A DNA stretch of 64,000 nucleotides from Oceanobacter kriegii DSM 6294 (GCF_000422845.1 NZ_KE383931.1:62001-126000); one strand, 5' to 3'; numbered from the stretch's first letter, positions 31,593 through 41,396 are shown. Program-made: numbers and translations. Notes: generated by a model not told the origin, from the sequence alone.

Positions 31593-34475
31593 TCAGGATT
31601 CCATGGTCTCCTTTTGCTCTGGGCCAGCTTCGGTAATACGTGAGTTCAGCGGTTGCTTTGGCGCACTGACCCGATCCAGCAAATAGAACACCGAGTGGTA
31701 AGGAACTTCGCTGTTTTTGCTGAGGCCAATCTCACAGGTTCTGCTGGTCGAAATGCCTTCGGCACTGCCCTGCACTTGCGCTTTCAGCGGGGCTAACGCG
31801 GAGTCGTTCAATTGCGGCAGCACAAAGCCTTTGTCGCCCGCAAAACCACAGCAGGTAATGTCTTCCGGCACCACCACGTTGCTGGAACACTGGTTTGCCA
31901 GTGCCACCAGTTCGTTACCCAGCCCCTGCTTTACCGTCGAACAGGTGATGTGCACCGCAATCTGCTCTGGAGTTGGCGCAATATCAAGGCGTGGCACCAG
32001 ATAACGGTTAGCAAACCGAATAGGGTCCAGCAGCTCAATGCGTTTGTCGAGTCGTTCCGCCATGCGGAAGGTACAAGGGCTGGTATCAATCAGCACCGGC
32101 AAACGGCCGTTGTCGGTCGCCGCCAGCAAGGCCTGATTCAGTTGTTCGGCCATGGCATCGGCCTGTTCAAACATGCCTTTGCTCTCCAGTGGCATACCGC
32201 AGCAATGGGCTTGCTGGTCGACCATCTGGCTGATGTTAAGCCCCGCCTTGGTGGCCAGGTCCAGTGTTACCTGCTGCAAACTGCGCTGGTCGGCATCCTG
32301 TTTGGCTGGCCCCATATTGCGGCTGGCGCAGCTCGGGAAGTACACCAGATCGGCATTGGCGTCACAGCCAACCAGTGGCCGCGCCGTTTCACTGGCCTGC
32401 GGCATGGCGTTGTGCCAAAGAGGCAACTTGTCAAAGGTCGCCACGTTGGCCAGCTTACTTGCACCTGCCAGTACGGTATCGCCCACCACTGAGCGGGTGA
32501 CATCCACCAGCTTCAGCGCGCCGTGGGTGGTGTTGGCAACGGTTTCAAAGTGGCTGGCCACCCAATCTGCACGACCTTCGTACTTGCCGTTGCGCTCGTG
32601 GCGCAAATGCCGTGACAGGTCGCCGGTATTGATTTTCACAGGACAGGCCGTGCTACACAGCCCGTCCGCCGCGCAGGTATCCACCCCCTGATACTGGTAG
32701 TCCTTCAGCATCTGCTGGTATTCGGGGTTGGATTCGGTGGTGCCGGCACGTTGTTGGCGGCTGAGTTCACGCATCACCACAATGCGCTGGCGCGGCGTCA
32801 GGGTCAGATTCTTCGACGGGCAGACCGGCTCACAGAAACCGCATTCAATGCACTTGTCGACCAAGTCATGGGCTTCGGGAATGGGTTTCAGGTTCTGGAT
32901 ATGGGTCTGCAAATTGGTGGTCAGGATCACCCCGGGGTTCAACAGGGTTTTCGGATCGAAGGCCCGCTTGATCTTCCACATCAGCTCATAGGCTTGTTTG
33001 CCCCATTCCAGCTCCACAAACGGCGCCATATTGCGTCCGGTGCCGTGCTCGGCCTTCAGTGAGCCGTCGTAACGCCCCACCACCAGCACACAAACGTCGT
33101 CCATAAAATCGGCGTAACGCTGGATTTCCGCCGGGTCGGTAAAATTCTGGGTGAAGACAAAATGCAGGTTACCCGCCAACGCATGACCAAAAATAATCGC
33201 TTCGTCGTAGTGGTACTTTTTAAACAAGGCTTGCAATTCCAGCACCGCCGGAGCCAGGGATTCGACTGGAAACGCCACGTCTTCGATGATGACGGTGGTG
33301 CCTTTTTCGCGCACCGCGCCGACCGCCGGGAACATGCCTTTGCGGATGTTCCAGTACAACGCACAGGTGGCCGGATCAGTAGTGAATTCCTTGCCATGCA
33401 AACATTCAAACGGCTCCAGCGCTGCCAATACATCGGCCAGCTTATGGTTCAGTTCGTGGTCGGTACCGCCGCGTACTTCCACCAGCAAACAGGCCGCGTC
33501 ATCGCTCAGGCCCGGCATGTATTCTGGCATGCCCGGATTGTTTTCCACCGAGCGCAAGCCCGGACGGTCGATCAGCTCTACCGCAGCGACCGGGGTGTGC
33601 GACAGCGCGGTAACCGCGTTACTGGTTTGTTCGATGTCAGCAAAAATCAACAACGCCGATGCCTTGTGGGCGTGCTCTTCTACCGTGCGATAGACAACTT
33701 CAGAGACAAACCCCAGTGTGCCTTCAGAGCCGACCATCAGGTGCATCAGAATATCAATTGGGTCCTGATAATCGACCAGCGCATTGAGGCTGTAACCGGT
33801 GGTGTTCTTGATGGAAAATTTCTTGATGATGCGGTTGCGCAGCTCATCGTTGGTTGCCACCTCGTCGCGCAAACCTTCAAGTGCTGCAACCAGCTCGGGC
33901 TGGGCCCTTAAAAACGCCGAACGGGAATCCACATCGGCGGTATCCAGCACGGTGCCGTCGGCCAAAACCAGCCGCATGGAATCAATGGTTTGGTAGGTAT
34001 TCTGGGCCGTACCGCAGCACATGCCAGAAGCGTTATTGGCGACAATTCCGCCGATCTTACAGGCATTGATGGAAGCAGGGTCAGGTCCGATCTTACGGGC
34101 AAACGGTGCCAGTTTGCGGTTGGCATGAGCACCAATCACACCCGGCTGAACCTTGAGCTTACCGCCTCCTTCCAGCACTTTCATTCCGTTCCACTGGCTC
34201 GACAAGCGCACCAGAATGCCATCTGTTACAGCCTGGCCCGACAGACTGGTACCGGCTGCACGGAAAGTAACGTGCACCCGGTGCCGTTGTGCCAGCATCA
34301 GCAGCTGAACCACTTCGGCTTCATTGTCGACCATCACCACGGCGGTGGGAATCAGCCGGTAAAAGCTGGCGTCAGTACCAAAGGCGAGCTTGCGCAGTGG
34401 GTCGGTGACAATGCGCTCGGCGTCGACAATCTTCGCCAGCGCCTGCAAAAACCCCTTGTAGTCTGGCTGGTTCAT
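31593..34475 (-). CDS. FAD/Fe-S D-lactate dehydrogenase
   Basis: A 960-residue fusion enzyme. The N-terminal FAD_binding_4 domain has FRAAGTSLSGQAVTDG and KIGGIVANNASGMCCG; the FAD-oxidase C-terminal domain follows to about 520. Then come two [4Fe-4S] clusters (CIECGFCEPVCPS and CAADGLCSTACPV) and CCG domains (AHCCGMPLESKG and ITCCGFAGDKG). This matches the quinone-linked D-lactate dehydrogenase (Dld-II type), which oxidises D-lactate to pyruvate. It is the last gene of the lut operon; its ATG overlaps the lutC stop. The fused Fe-S/CCG half is homologous to LutA-like proteins. Confidence 0.93.
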   Translation of the reverse strand: MNQPDYKGFLQALAKIVDAERIVTDPLRKLAFGTDASFYRLIPTAVVMVDNEAEVVQLLMLAQRHRVHVTFRAAGTSLSGQAVTDGILVRLSSQWNGMKVLEGGGKLKVQPGVIGAHANRKLAPFARKIGPDPASINACKIGGIVANNASGMCCGTAQNTYQTIDSMRLVLADGTVLDTADVDSRSAFLRAQPELVAALEGLRDEVATNDELRNRIIKKFSIKNTTGYSLNALVDYQDPIDILMHLMVGSEGTLGFVSEVVYRTVEEHAHKASALLIFADIEQTSNAVTALSHTPVAAVELIDRPGLRSVENNPGMPEYMPGLSDDAACLLVEVRGGTDHELNHKLADVLAALEPFECLHGKEFTTDPATCALYWNIRKGMFPAVGAVREKGTTVIIEDVAFPVESLAPAVLELQALFKKYHYDEAIIFGHALAGNLHFVFTQNFTDPAEIQRYADFMDDVCVLVVGRYDGSLKAEHGTGRNMAPFVELEWGKQAYELMWKIKRAFDPKTLLNPGVILTTNLQTHIQNLKPIPEAHDLVDKCIECGFCEPVCPSKNLTLTPRQRIVVMRELSRQQRAGTTESNPEYQQMLKDYQYQGVDTCAADGLCSTACPVKINTGDLSRHLRHERNGKYEGRADWVASHFETVANTTHGALKLVDVTRSVVGDTVLAGASKLANVATFDKLPLWHNAMPQASETARPLVGCDANADLVYFPSCASRNMGPAKQDADQRSLQQVTLDLATKAGLNISQMVDQQAHCCGMPLESKGMFEQADAMAEQLNQALLAATDNGRLPVLIDTSPCTFRMAERLDKRIELLDPIRFANRYLVPRLDIAPTPEQIAVHITCSTVKQGLGNELVALANQCSSNVVVPEDITCCGFAGDKGFVLPQLNDSALAPLKAQVQGSAEGISTSRTCEIGLSKNSEVPYHSVFYLLDRVSAPKQPLNSRITEAGPEQKETMES

Positions 34476-35173
34476 GATGACGCCTCCTCGCTGGACGCCA
34501 CGTCATTGATCCAGAGAATCAGCAAGGATTTTGGACCATGTGCACCGTAAGCCAGCGTCTGTTGAATGTCCGCCGTTTTGCTGGGGCCAGACACAAACAG
34601 CAAGTTGGTTGGCATCGCTTTGCCAGCACGCCCGGCCATATAGTCGGTCAGGCCAGAAACCATGTCGCTTTCACGGGCAACGATGATGCTGAGCGGCGGC
34701 ACCAGCGATAAGGTGCGAGGTTCCTGCGGGCCAGTTTCCAGCACCAGCGAGCCGGTCTCTGCCAATACCGCTGAGGCATAGCTGAGGCCCGCATCGGTGT
34801 TGGAGAACAGTTGCGAGCGCATGCTGCCGGGGTTGCCCTGCCAATGCTCTACCGAGCTATCGAACACCTGCAAAGCAACGGCCGAAGCCTGAGCCGCCAG
34901 AGTGTCTTTCAGAGCACCGGTTTCGGCGCGGTTTGCCAGCAACAGAGAACCCACCTGACGCTTGTTCAGTTCATCCGCCAGCGTCTGCTGCCAGGATTGC
35001 GCAGTAGTCTCCACGATGTCGGCGTGGTTCGCCGCCATCAACTCCATAAAACGACTGCGCCACTGTGCTTCTGGCAAGGTTGCCAGCGGCGGTAGCTCAT
35101 CACGACTGGAAGCAGTGGTCTGATTGGTTTGGCCAGCACGCAGGCGGGCGAGAATGTTATTACGAGCGCTCAT
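34472..35173 (-). CDS. lutC: LutC, L-lactate oxidation protein (LUD domain)
   Basis: A 233-residue LUD-domain protein starting MSARNNILARLRAG at the ATG at 35173, which overlaps the lutB stop (ATGA); the longer open frame has no basis. Family marks are ASAVLAETGSLVLETGPQEPRTLSLVPPLSIIVARESDMV and a C-terminal FVSGPSKTADIQQTLAYGAHGPKSL with the conserved SGPSxTADI. LutC works with LutA and LutB in the L-lactate dehydrogenase complex (LldEFG type). It is inside a four-gene operon in which every junction overlaps. Confidence 0.94.
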   Translation of the reverse strand: MSARNNILARLRAGQTNQTTASSRDELPPLATLPEAQWRSRFMELMAANHADIVETTAQSWQQTLADELNKRQVGSLLLANRAETGALKDTLAAQASAVALQVFDSSVEHWQGNPGSMRSQLFSNTDAGLSYASAVLAETGSLVLETGPQEPRTLSLVPPLSIIVARESDMVSGLTDYMAGRAGKAMPTNLLFVSGPSKTADIQQTLAYGAHGPKSLLILWINDVASSEEASS

Positions 35174-36756
35174 GACTTCGCCTCCGCTGTTCTGGTCGAT
35201 TTTCCGGTCAAGGTGCTGGTTGCTGAACTGGCAATACCCGCTTCCCTGGCCAACTGATGCAAGGTTTTGGCGGCAGGCTTCGGCATCGAACGGGTGTTGG
35301 TCCAGGGTGCCAATTTGCCCGGCATCAATGCCCGGCCAAGGGTCATGGCACGGGTACCCAGTCGGTATACCGCAGGATGACGATGCATCTGGCTCCAACC
35401 CTGCCAGATCAGGGCTTCTTTCATACGACGGTTGCGGCCAGCACCGTTGGCATGCAGCGTGCCATCATGCTGGGTCGCAACAGGGGCCACGGATTCTGCA
35501 CGCAGTTTGCGAATCAGGGTCGGTAGCGGAATTCGTACCGGGCAAGCCTCACCACAAGCACCATTGAGTGAGCAGGCATTGATCATGTCGCCGTTAGCGC
35601 CCAAACCACCGGCACTGTCCAACTGCGGTGTTACGACCTGGCCAATGGGGCCGGGATAGGTCGAGCCGTAAGCATGGCCACCAATGCGGGCATACACCGG
35701 GCAATGGTTCATGCAGGCACCGCAACGAATGCATTGCAGGGTTGGTTTCAGGTCCGGGTGGTTAAACATCTTCGAACGGCCGTTATCCAGCAACACCATG
35801 TGCACTTGCTCCGGGCCGTCCAGCTCATCAGCCTTGCGCGGACCAGATATCATGTTGACGTAGGTGGTGATCAGCTGACCAGTAGCTGAACGCGGCAACA
35901 AGGTTAGTAGCTCGGGCACATCCGTCAGCGAACGCACGACCTTTTCAATACCGGTGACGGCTATGTGAATCGGCGGCACCGTGGTGCTCATGCGGCCGTT
36001 GCCTTCGTTCTCGACCAGCAGCAAGGTGCCGGTTTCGGCAATCGCCATATTGACTCCGGACACACCGACATCGGCCTGCTCAAACTTCTGTCGTAAAATC
36101 GCCCGGGCGTTGCCGATCAGGTCGTCAACATCCTCACTGTAAGGTACTGGCTCGCCATCGGGTGTGGTCGCACGGGTGTGCATCAGCTGGGCAATTTGCT
36201 GCTTATTTTTGTGGATGACTGGCATCACAATGTGGGATGGCGCTTCCTTGGCCAGCTGCACCAGATACTCGCCCATGTCACTTTCAAGGCATTCAATACC
36301 ACGGGCTTCAAGGTAATGGTTGAGCTCGATTTCCTCGCTCACCATCGACTTGCCTTTAACCACGGTCTTGGCGTTGTTGGCCGCCATAATGCCGTGAATG
36401 ATCTGATTGGCCTGGGTTGCCGTTTCCGCCCAATGCACCTGCACTCCGTTGGCGGTCAGGTTGGTTTCCAGCAACTCCAGCAATTCGGGCAGATTGGCCA
36501 GACTGCGCTGTCGAGCCGCCTCGCCACGATCACGCAAGTCTTCCAGCTCCGCCTGATCCGGGAAAACGCTTTTGCGCTTGGCTTGCAGAAAATCACTGGC
36601 GCCACGGAAGCTGGCTCGCAGAGTGTCATTTTCCAGCGCCATTTGGGCGCGAACCTTGAAATGGCGAGAGGCCATGTCGGCAAATTCATGTTCTTCGCGG
36701 TTAACCGCTTCCGTCAGCTCAATGAAATTCGGCTGAGTCATGTTGGATTCACTCAT
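35170..36756 (-). CDS. lutB: LutB, L-lactate oxidation Fe-S protein
   Basis: A 528-residue protein starting MSESNMTQPNFIELTEAV at 36756 (GGAGGGT upstream). The LUD domain covers about 60-310 (KTVVKGKSMVSEEIELNH, GVNMAIAETGTLLLVENEGNGR and MISGPRKADELDGPEQ). The ferredoxin-like part has two clusters, CIRCGACMNHCPVYARIGGH and CSLNGACGEACPVRIPLP, and a DUF3390-type tail. It carries electrons from L-lactate in the LutABC complex. It overlaps lutA upstream and lutC downstream by four bases each. The C-terminal tail is long and Ser/Thr/Ala-rich. Confidence 0.95.
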   Translation of the reverse strand: MSESNMTQPNFIELTEAVNREEHEFADMASRHFKVRAQMALENDTLRASFRGASDFLQAKRKSVFPDQAELEDLRDRGEAARQRSLANLPELLELLETNLTANGVQVHWAETATQANQIIHGIMAANNAKTVVKGKSMVSEEIELNHYLEARGIECLESDMGEYLVQLAKEAPSHIVMPVIHKNKQQIAQLMHTRATTPDGEPVPYSEDVDDLIGNARAILRQKFEQADVGVSGVNMAIAETGTLLLVENEGNGRMSTTVPPIHIAVTGIEKVVRSLTDVPELLTLLPRSATGQLITTYVNMISGPRKADELDGPEQVHMVLLDNGRSKMFNHPDLKPTLQCIRCGACMNHCPVYARIGGHAYGSTYPGPIGQVVTPQLDSAGGLGANGDMINACSLNGACGEACPVRIPLPTLIRKLRAESVAPVATQHDGTLHANGAGRNRRMKEALIWQGWSQMHRHPAVYRLGTRAMTLGRALMPGKLAPWTNTRSMPKPAAKTLHQLAREAGIASSATSTLTGKSTRTAEAKS

Positions 36757-37652
36757 TGGGCACCCTCCTCTCCCGGCTGCTCGGTACTCGAGCGATGGCG
36801 GCCTATAACCACTTTGCTGGTGTCCATGGCGTTCTTCACCAGGCTCGCCAAATGGGCCACCGGAATCGCTTGGCATTCGCCCTGCTCTGCCAGCTTGTCG
36901 AGAGTGCCGCCAATGTTCATCAGGCAGCCGCAATCAGCACTGGTGATTACCGTTGCACCGGTAGCCGCCATGGCACGGGCCTTGTCGTTGGCCATCGCAG
37001 CCGAAATATCGCCCTGTTTAACCGCGAAGGTACCGCCAAACCCGCAGCACTCGGTCACGCGCTCGGGCTCCACGACGTGCACGTCTGGTAGTCGCGTGGC
37101 CAATGCCATGTGTTCCGCAGCCAACCCCATGCCACGACGGGTCGAACAGGAGGTGTGCAGCGCCACTTTTTGTACCGAATCTTGAACGGAATCGCCACCA
37201 GCGCCAGAAGAATTGGTATGACCAATATTCTCGAACTGCACATCCAGCACGTTAATCAGGAACTCGCTGAACTCAAATGTACGCTCGGCCAATGCTTTCG
37301 CCTGCGCCTGATGAGGCGTATTGGCGAACATCACCGGGTATTCATGGACCATCATGCCGGTACATGAGCCCATCATGACCACCACCGGAATATCAGCCTC
37401 AAACGCTGCCAGCTGGGTCAGCGCAACAGCTCGGGCTTCGTCTTCAAAACCGCTGTTCCAGGCAGGCTGGCCACAGCAGGTTTGCGCCTGCGGGAAAATG
37501 ACCTCAATGCCTTGCTGGCGGAAAAACTCAATCGCGTCCATCCCCGCTTCGGGATAGAAACTGTCGACCAGGCAGGTGCCCATCAGGTAGATGCGACTTG
37601 GAACGTCGGGATACGAACGCGGCTGTTTGCGCGTATTGCCGGAGGCGGCCAT
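36753..37652 (-). CDS. lutA: LutA, L-lactate oxidation CCG-domain protein
   Basis: A 299-residue protein. ATG at 37652 has GGAG six bases upstream; a GTG at 37664 is the alternative. Two CCG domains are present: the first with AQTCCGQPAWNSGF and GSCTGMMVHEY, the second with HTSCSTRRGMGL, TECCGFGGTFAVKQG and SADCGCLMNIGGTL. The Cys ligands for Fe-S/heterodisulfide-reductase-type chemistry are intact. It is the first gene of the lutABC-D-LDH operon, transcribed away from the PdhR-like regulator. No lactate permease gene is in the window, so the importer must be elsewhere. Confidence 0.95.
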   Translation of the reverse strand: MAASGNTRKQPRSYPDVPSRIYLMGTCLVDSFYPEAGMDAIEFFRQQGIEVIFPQAQTCCGQPAWNSGFEDEARAVALTQLAAFEADIPVVVMMGSCTGMMVHEYPVMFANTPHQAQAKALAERTFEFSEFLINVLDVQFENIGHTNSSGAGGDSVQDSVQKVALHTSCSTRRGMGLAAEHMALATRLPDVHVVEPERVTECCGFGGTFAVKQGDISAAMANDKARAMAATGATVITSADCGCLMNIGGTLDKLAEQGECQAIPVAHLASLVKNAMDTSKVVIGRHRSSTEQPGEEGAQ

Positions 37653-37766
37653 AACTTGCTCCACGGTTGCAGGCGCTGTTCAGGCCACCAAACCGCCTGA
37701 TTAGGGCGGCGGATGGAATGGACTGCTGAAGGCGCTTGTTTTTCTTGTTTTAACCGGGTAAATTTA

Positions 37767-37783
37767 AATTGGTAATACCAATT
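37767..37783. promoter_or_regulatory. PdhR-type operator between lutA and its regulator
   Basis: Arms AATTGGT (37767-37773) and ACCAATT (37777-37783) with a 3-bp centre match the E. coli PdhR consensus ATTGGTnnnACCAAT. The site is about 114 bp from both the lutA and regulator start codons, so one dimer could control both divergent promoters. Confidence 0.9.
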
Positions 37784-37895
37784 ACCCAGATTATTTAAAG
37801 GCAAATTAACTCCGATTGATGCACAGGTCAATGCGGAGCATCACGCATTGGCCGAAAATCCCACTTTATGATTCGCAATTCACAGGTCGTTTGAG

Positions 37896-38660
37896 ATGCC
37901 TCAACAGAAAATCCGCAGCCAGAAAATCTCTGACATCATTGCCGAGCAACTGGAAAGCATGATCATTGAGGGAAGCCTGGAGCCCGGCCAGAAGATGCCC
38001 ACCGAGCGGGCGCTGGCGGAGCGATTTGAGGTATCACGGCCGTCCATTCGGGAAGCACTGAACAAGCTCGATGCCAAAGGACTGGTCACCCGCCGCCAGG
38101 GTGGTGGCACCTTTGTGGCAGACAGTATCGGCATGTCGATGTCCGACCCGCTGCTTGGACTGCTGGAATCACATCCCGAGTTCAATTACGACCTGCTGGA
38201 ATACCGTCATGCACTGGAAGAGATTGCTGCCCACTACGCGGCGGTCAGGGCCACAGAGTCGGACCACGAGCTGATTGAGCGGCGCTATCAGGAATGGCTG
38301 GACGGTCACAATGCCCGCCTGGGCGCTGAGCAAGAGGCCGAGCTGGACTGGCGCTTTCATTTGTCGATTGCCGAAGCATCACACAACGCTGTGCTACTGC
38401 ATTCCATGCGCGCCTTGCTGAGCCTGTTCAAGCAGACCATCGCCACCAACCTGACGTATTTGTACACCGAAGAAGCCCGGCGCGACGAGATTCGCCGCCA
38501 ACACGAAGCCATGAAAGATGCGGTTATCCAGAGGGATACCGAGAAGTCGCGTCAGGCGGTCAACAACCACCTGGCGTTTGTGGAAGAAACCCTGCAACAC
38601 AGCAGTCGCTTTGAGAGCAACTCCCAGCGCTCCCTGCGACGGATTTCAATGATTCGCTGA
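37896..38660 (+). CDS. pdhR: PdhR-like GntR-family regulator of lactate use
   Basis: A 254-residue FadR-subfamily protein. The N-terminal winged helix (IRSQKISDIIAEQLESMI, RALAERFEVSRPSIREALNKL and the wing RRQGGGTFV) and the FCD domain (YDLLEYRHALEEIAAHYAAVRA, with the metal/ligand His residues) are nearly colinear with E. coli PdhR, including the SFSDPL-like SMSDPLLGLL and the C-terminal HLAFVEETL...RSLRR. It differs from LldR, whose match is weaker. PdhR-type proteins bind pyruvate and release DNA. It is divergent from lutA and has its consensus box in between. Confidence 0.87.
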   Translation: MPQQKIRSQKISDIIAEQLESMIIEGSLEPGQKMPTERALAERFEVSRPSIREALNKLDAKGLVTRRQGGGTFVADSIGMSMSDPLLGLLESHPEFNYDLLEYRHALEEIAAHYAAVRATESDHELIERRYQEWLDGHNARLGAEQEAELDWRFHLSIAEASHNAVLLHSMRALLSLFKQTIATNLTYLYTEEARRDEIRRQHEAMKDAVIQRDTEKSRQAVNNHLAFVEETLQHSSRFESNSQRSLRRISMIR

Positions 38661-38691
38661 GTTATTCCAGCCTTCGATAGCAGGATACCGG

Positions 38692-40845
38692 TCAGGCCAA
38701 ATAGCCCAGTTGCTTGCGGATAACACTGACCAACTCTTCCCGATTGAAGGGTTTGCAGATGTGATCGTTCATGCCGACATCCAGGCTGGCACGCACATCA
38801 TCTTCAGAAGTGTTGGCTGACAGCCCAATGATAGGCCCTTCGTAGTTGTAGTGTTTGCGTAGCTCGGTGGTGGCCTCGAGGCCACCCATGACTGGCATAC
38901 GAACATCCATGAGCACCACATCCACAAATTCCCGATCCACGATCAGGAAATCGACGGCTTTCTGGCCATTTTCGACGCACGACACCTCGGCCCCCTGACG
39001 AATCAGGATTTCGTAGGCCACCTTCAGGTTCACCGCGTTATCGTCAACCACCAGAATATGTATCCCTTGCAGTGGCAACGGCGCACGATCATTGTCAGGC
39101 AGCAGAGTCCGCGACGGCGTCGCCTGACTCAGGGATCTGGCAACTATTCCGGCAGACGCTTCTGCAGGCTCTCCAGCGGCACCGTCAGTAGTCTTGCCGC
39201 CACTGGCGACGGCCAGTTCTGCCATCGCCTGATCGGTTTCACCACGCAAAGCGACCGGCAAATCGACTTCCAGACCAAAGCAACTGCCCTTGCCCTCTTC
39301 CGACGACACAATCAGCTTGCCATCCATCGCTTCAATCAAGGACTGACAAATGCTCAGCCCCAAACCGGTACCGCCATGATCGCGGGTATCCGAACTGTCG
39401 ACCTGCTGGAATTTATCGAATACGGTTTTGAGCTTTTCAGCCGGAATGCCACGTCCGGTATCTTCAACCAGCAACTGCAATCGCACCGTAACACGGTCAT
39501 TGCTGACACAGCGCGACACCAGACGAATCTGGCCGCCATCGGTGAACTTGGCAGCGTTACTCGCGAAGTTCATCAGCACCTGGGTCAGGCGCAAGCTGTC
39601 ACCTTCGAGGTTGTCCGGTATACGACTATCTGCTTCCAGAACGATGTCGATGGGCTTATTGGCAATCAAGGCTTTCAGGTTGGCTTCCACCACTTGTAGC
39701 AGCCCCTTGAGGGCAAAAGGTTTGGAATCAATCTCAACTCCGACTTCTTCAATGCGGGTAACATCCAGAATGTCGTTCACCAACGACAGCAAATGCTGCG
39801 ATGACGCCAGCGCCTGCCCGGCATAGTGACGCGACTCAGGATCACTGCTGTTATCGGCAATCAGGCTGTTAAAGCCCATGATGGCGTTCAACGGGGTGCG
39901 TAATTCATGGCTCATGTTGGCCAGAAAATCAGATTTTGCCTTACTGGCAGCCTCCGCTCGGCCGTAGGCGTTTTGCAGCTCGACCGTTGCCTCGCTGATG
40001 CGCTCTTTCAGAATTTCAGGCTCACGCTCCAGTCGATACAGCGACCAGAACACCAGCGGGGCTATAAACGCAAACAAGCACCACAGCAGCAGTCGCTGCA
40101 ATGACCATGGATTGTGTTCAACCAGAGCCACGCCGACCTGCCAGGAACCGCCGGGCAAAGGCACACTGGCCACCACAGGGTCCATTTCAAACACGTCGGA
40201 ATCACCAAAGAAGACTTCCCCCCGTGGGCCACGGGCATCTGCCCCACGCACCGCAATCATAATGTCGTCGTCACTGCGGGTCAGGCCAGCATCAAGAAAC
40301 AGCTGGCCAACATCGAGCAGCACCGTGGCAAATCCCCAGAAGCGCTCATCGTCGCCGTGCTCAACAAAAATCGGGTTACGGGCAATCACTGCCCGACCGC
40401 CCTGAATCAGCTTTACCGGCCCTGAAATAACCATCTGACGAGTCGCAATTGACCGTTGCACCGCCGGGCGACGCTTGGGGTCCGCCAGCAAGTCGTGGCC
40501 AACGGTTGAGGCGTTGCGAGCCATATCGGTGGTGTAACGAACCACCGCTTCCGGGGCCAGCTGGAGTGCCAGAATGCCGGTCACGTGCTCACCAGCAGAA
40601 CCGGCAAACAGGTCGAATTCGGTTTGGGTAAAGTCGGATCGGGAACGTACAAAGGCGGACAGCCCTTGCGTCAGTTGCAAACGCTGGGTGACCACCGAAG
40701 ACAGTCGGCTGGTGAGTTCGCTCAAGCGACTTTTAGCCGCATCCCGATGGTCAAGATACGCCTGTTGAACGAGCAGCTTGTCGATCAACATCACGGCGAA
40801 AAAGATCGAGACCAGGGTCAGCGTAGGCAGAAGTAATTTGCGCAT
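38692..40845 (-). CDS. CHASE-domain hybrid histidine kinase
   Basis: A 717-residue membrane protein. A helix at about 5-25 and another at about 248-265 (LLLWCLFAFIAPLVFWSLY) enclose a periplasmic CHASE-like sensor domain (ILALQLAPEAVVRYTTDMARN...PKRRPAVQRSIATRQMVISGP). Then come a HisKA domain with SHELRTPLNAIMGFN, HATPase with DTGRGIPAEKL and HGGTGLGLSICQ, a linker, and a C-terminal receiver with Asp in VVLMDVRMPVMGG and the Lys in HICKPF. There is no Hpt domain. It is convergent with the PdhR-like gene (31 bp apart). The sensed ligand is unknown. Confidence 0.93.
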   Translation of the reverse strand: MRKLLLPTLTLVSIFFAVMLIDKLLVQQAYLDHRDAAKSRLSELTSRLSSVVTQRLQLTQGLSAFVRSRSDFTQTEFDLFAGSAGEHVTGILALQLAPEAVVRYTTDMARNASTVGHDLLADPKRRPAVQRSIATRQMVISGPVKLIQGGRAVIARNPIFVEHGDDERFWGFATVLLDVGQLFLDAGLTRSDDDIMIAVRGADARGPRGEVFFGDSDVFEMDPVVASVPLPGGSWQVGVALVEHNPWSLQRLLLWCLFAFIAPLVFWSLYRLEREPEILKERISEATVELQNAYGRAEAASKAKSDFLANMSHELRTPLNAIMGFNSLIADNSSDPESRHYAGQALASSQHLLSLVNDILDVTRIEEVGVEIDSKPFALKGLLQVVEANLKALIANKPIDIVLEADSRIPDNLEGDSLRLTQVLMNFASNAAKFTDGGQIRLVSRCVSNDRVTVRLQLLVEDTGRGIPAEKLKTVFDKFQQVDSSDTRDHGGTGLGLSICQSLIEAMDGKLIVSSEEGKGSCFGLEVDLPVALRGETDQAMAELAVASGGKTTDGAAGEPAEASAGIVARSLSQATPSRTLLPDNDRAPLPLQGIHILVVDDNAVNLKVAYEILIRQGAEVSCVENGQKAVDFLIVDREFVDVVLMDVRMPVMGGLEATTELRKHYNYEGPIIGLSANTSEDDVRASLDVGMNDHICKPFNREELVSVIRKQLGYLA

Positions 40846-41093
40846 AAGGAGCGTGGCCGAGATCCCTCAGGGCGTGAACAGTACCTTCAGGGTAGACGAG
40901 ATGCGGGTGCAAGACCAGAGGCCAATGCGTGACTCTTGTAGCGAATTACTCATCTGTCCTGAGCAGATCAATAAAGAGCAAGGTTATCAATAATCACCCT
41001 ATCCAATCGTTCTCTTTCGACCAACCTTATTACCACACTCTGACAGCCCATTCCCTGGATAGCCCGTTATTCGCTACGTGGTGACTGGCCCTG

Positions 41094-41396
41094 CTATTCA
41101 CTGCGTGGTGGCTGACCACTAGGCCCAGGCTTGCCAGCTTGCAGTTCCTGCTCGGTCAGATAGCCGTCGGAATTACTGTCGATATCATCAAAATGCTCAG
41201 CCAGTGGAGGGATCGATGCCGCTTCATCGCGAGAAATCAGTCCATCGCCGTTGCTATCAAGCTCTGAAAACGACGGCGGCTCTGGTGGTCGACCACCGGA
41301 AAACCCCTGATCAGACGGCGCAGCCATGGCCTGGGCCGAATACAAAGCCACTGGCGCTAACACAGGAAACAACAGAGAAGAAAACACACGACGCAT
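41094..41396 (-). CDS. Exported EF-hand calcium-binding protein
   Basis: A 100-residue protein; ATG at 41396 has AAAGGTG upstream. A signal peptide (FSSLLFPVLAPVALYSAQAMA) is followed by a Pro/Gly-rich stretch and two EF-hands: FSELDSNGDGLISRDEAAS and DIDSNSDGYLTEQEL, both with the Asp/Asn/Asp/Glu ligand pattern. A Pro/Gly/Ser tail ends the protein. It is likely a small periplasmic or secreted calcium buffer or sensor. It is a single gene. Confidence 0.85.
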   Translation of the reverse strand: MRRVFSSLLFPVLAPVALYSAQAMAAPSDQGFSGGRPPEPPSFSELDSNGDGLISRDEAASIPPLAEHFDDIDSNSDGYLTEQELQAGKPGPSGQPPRSE

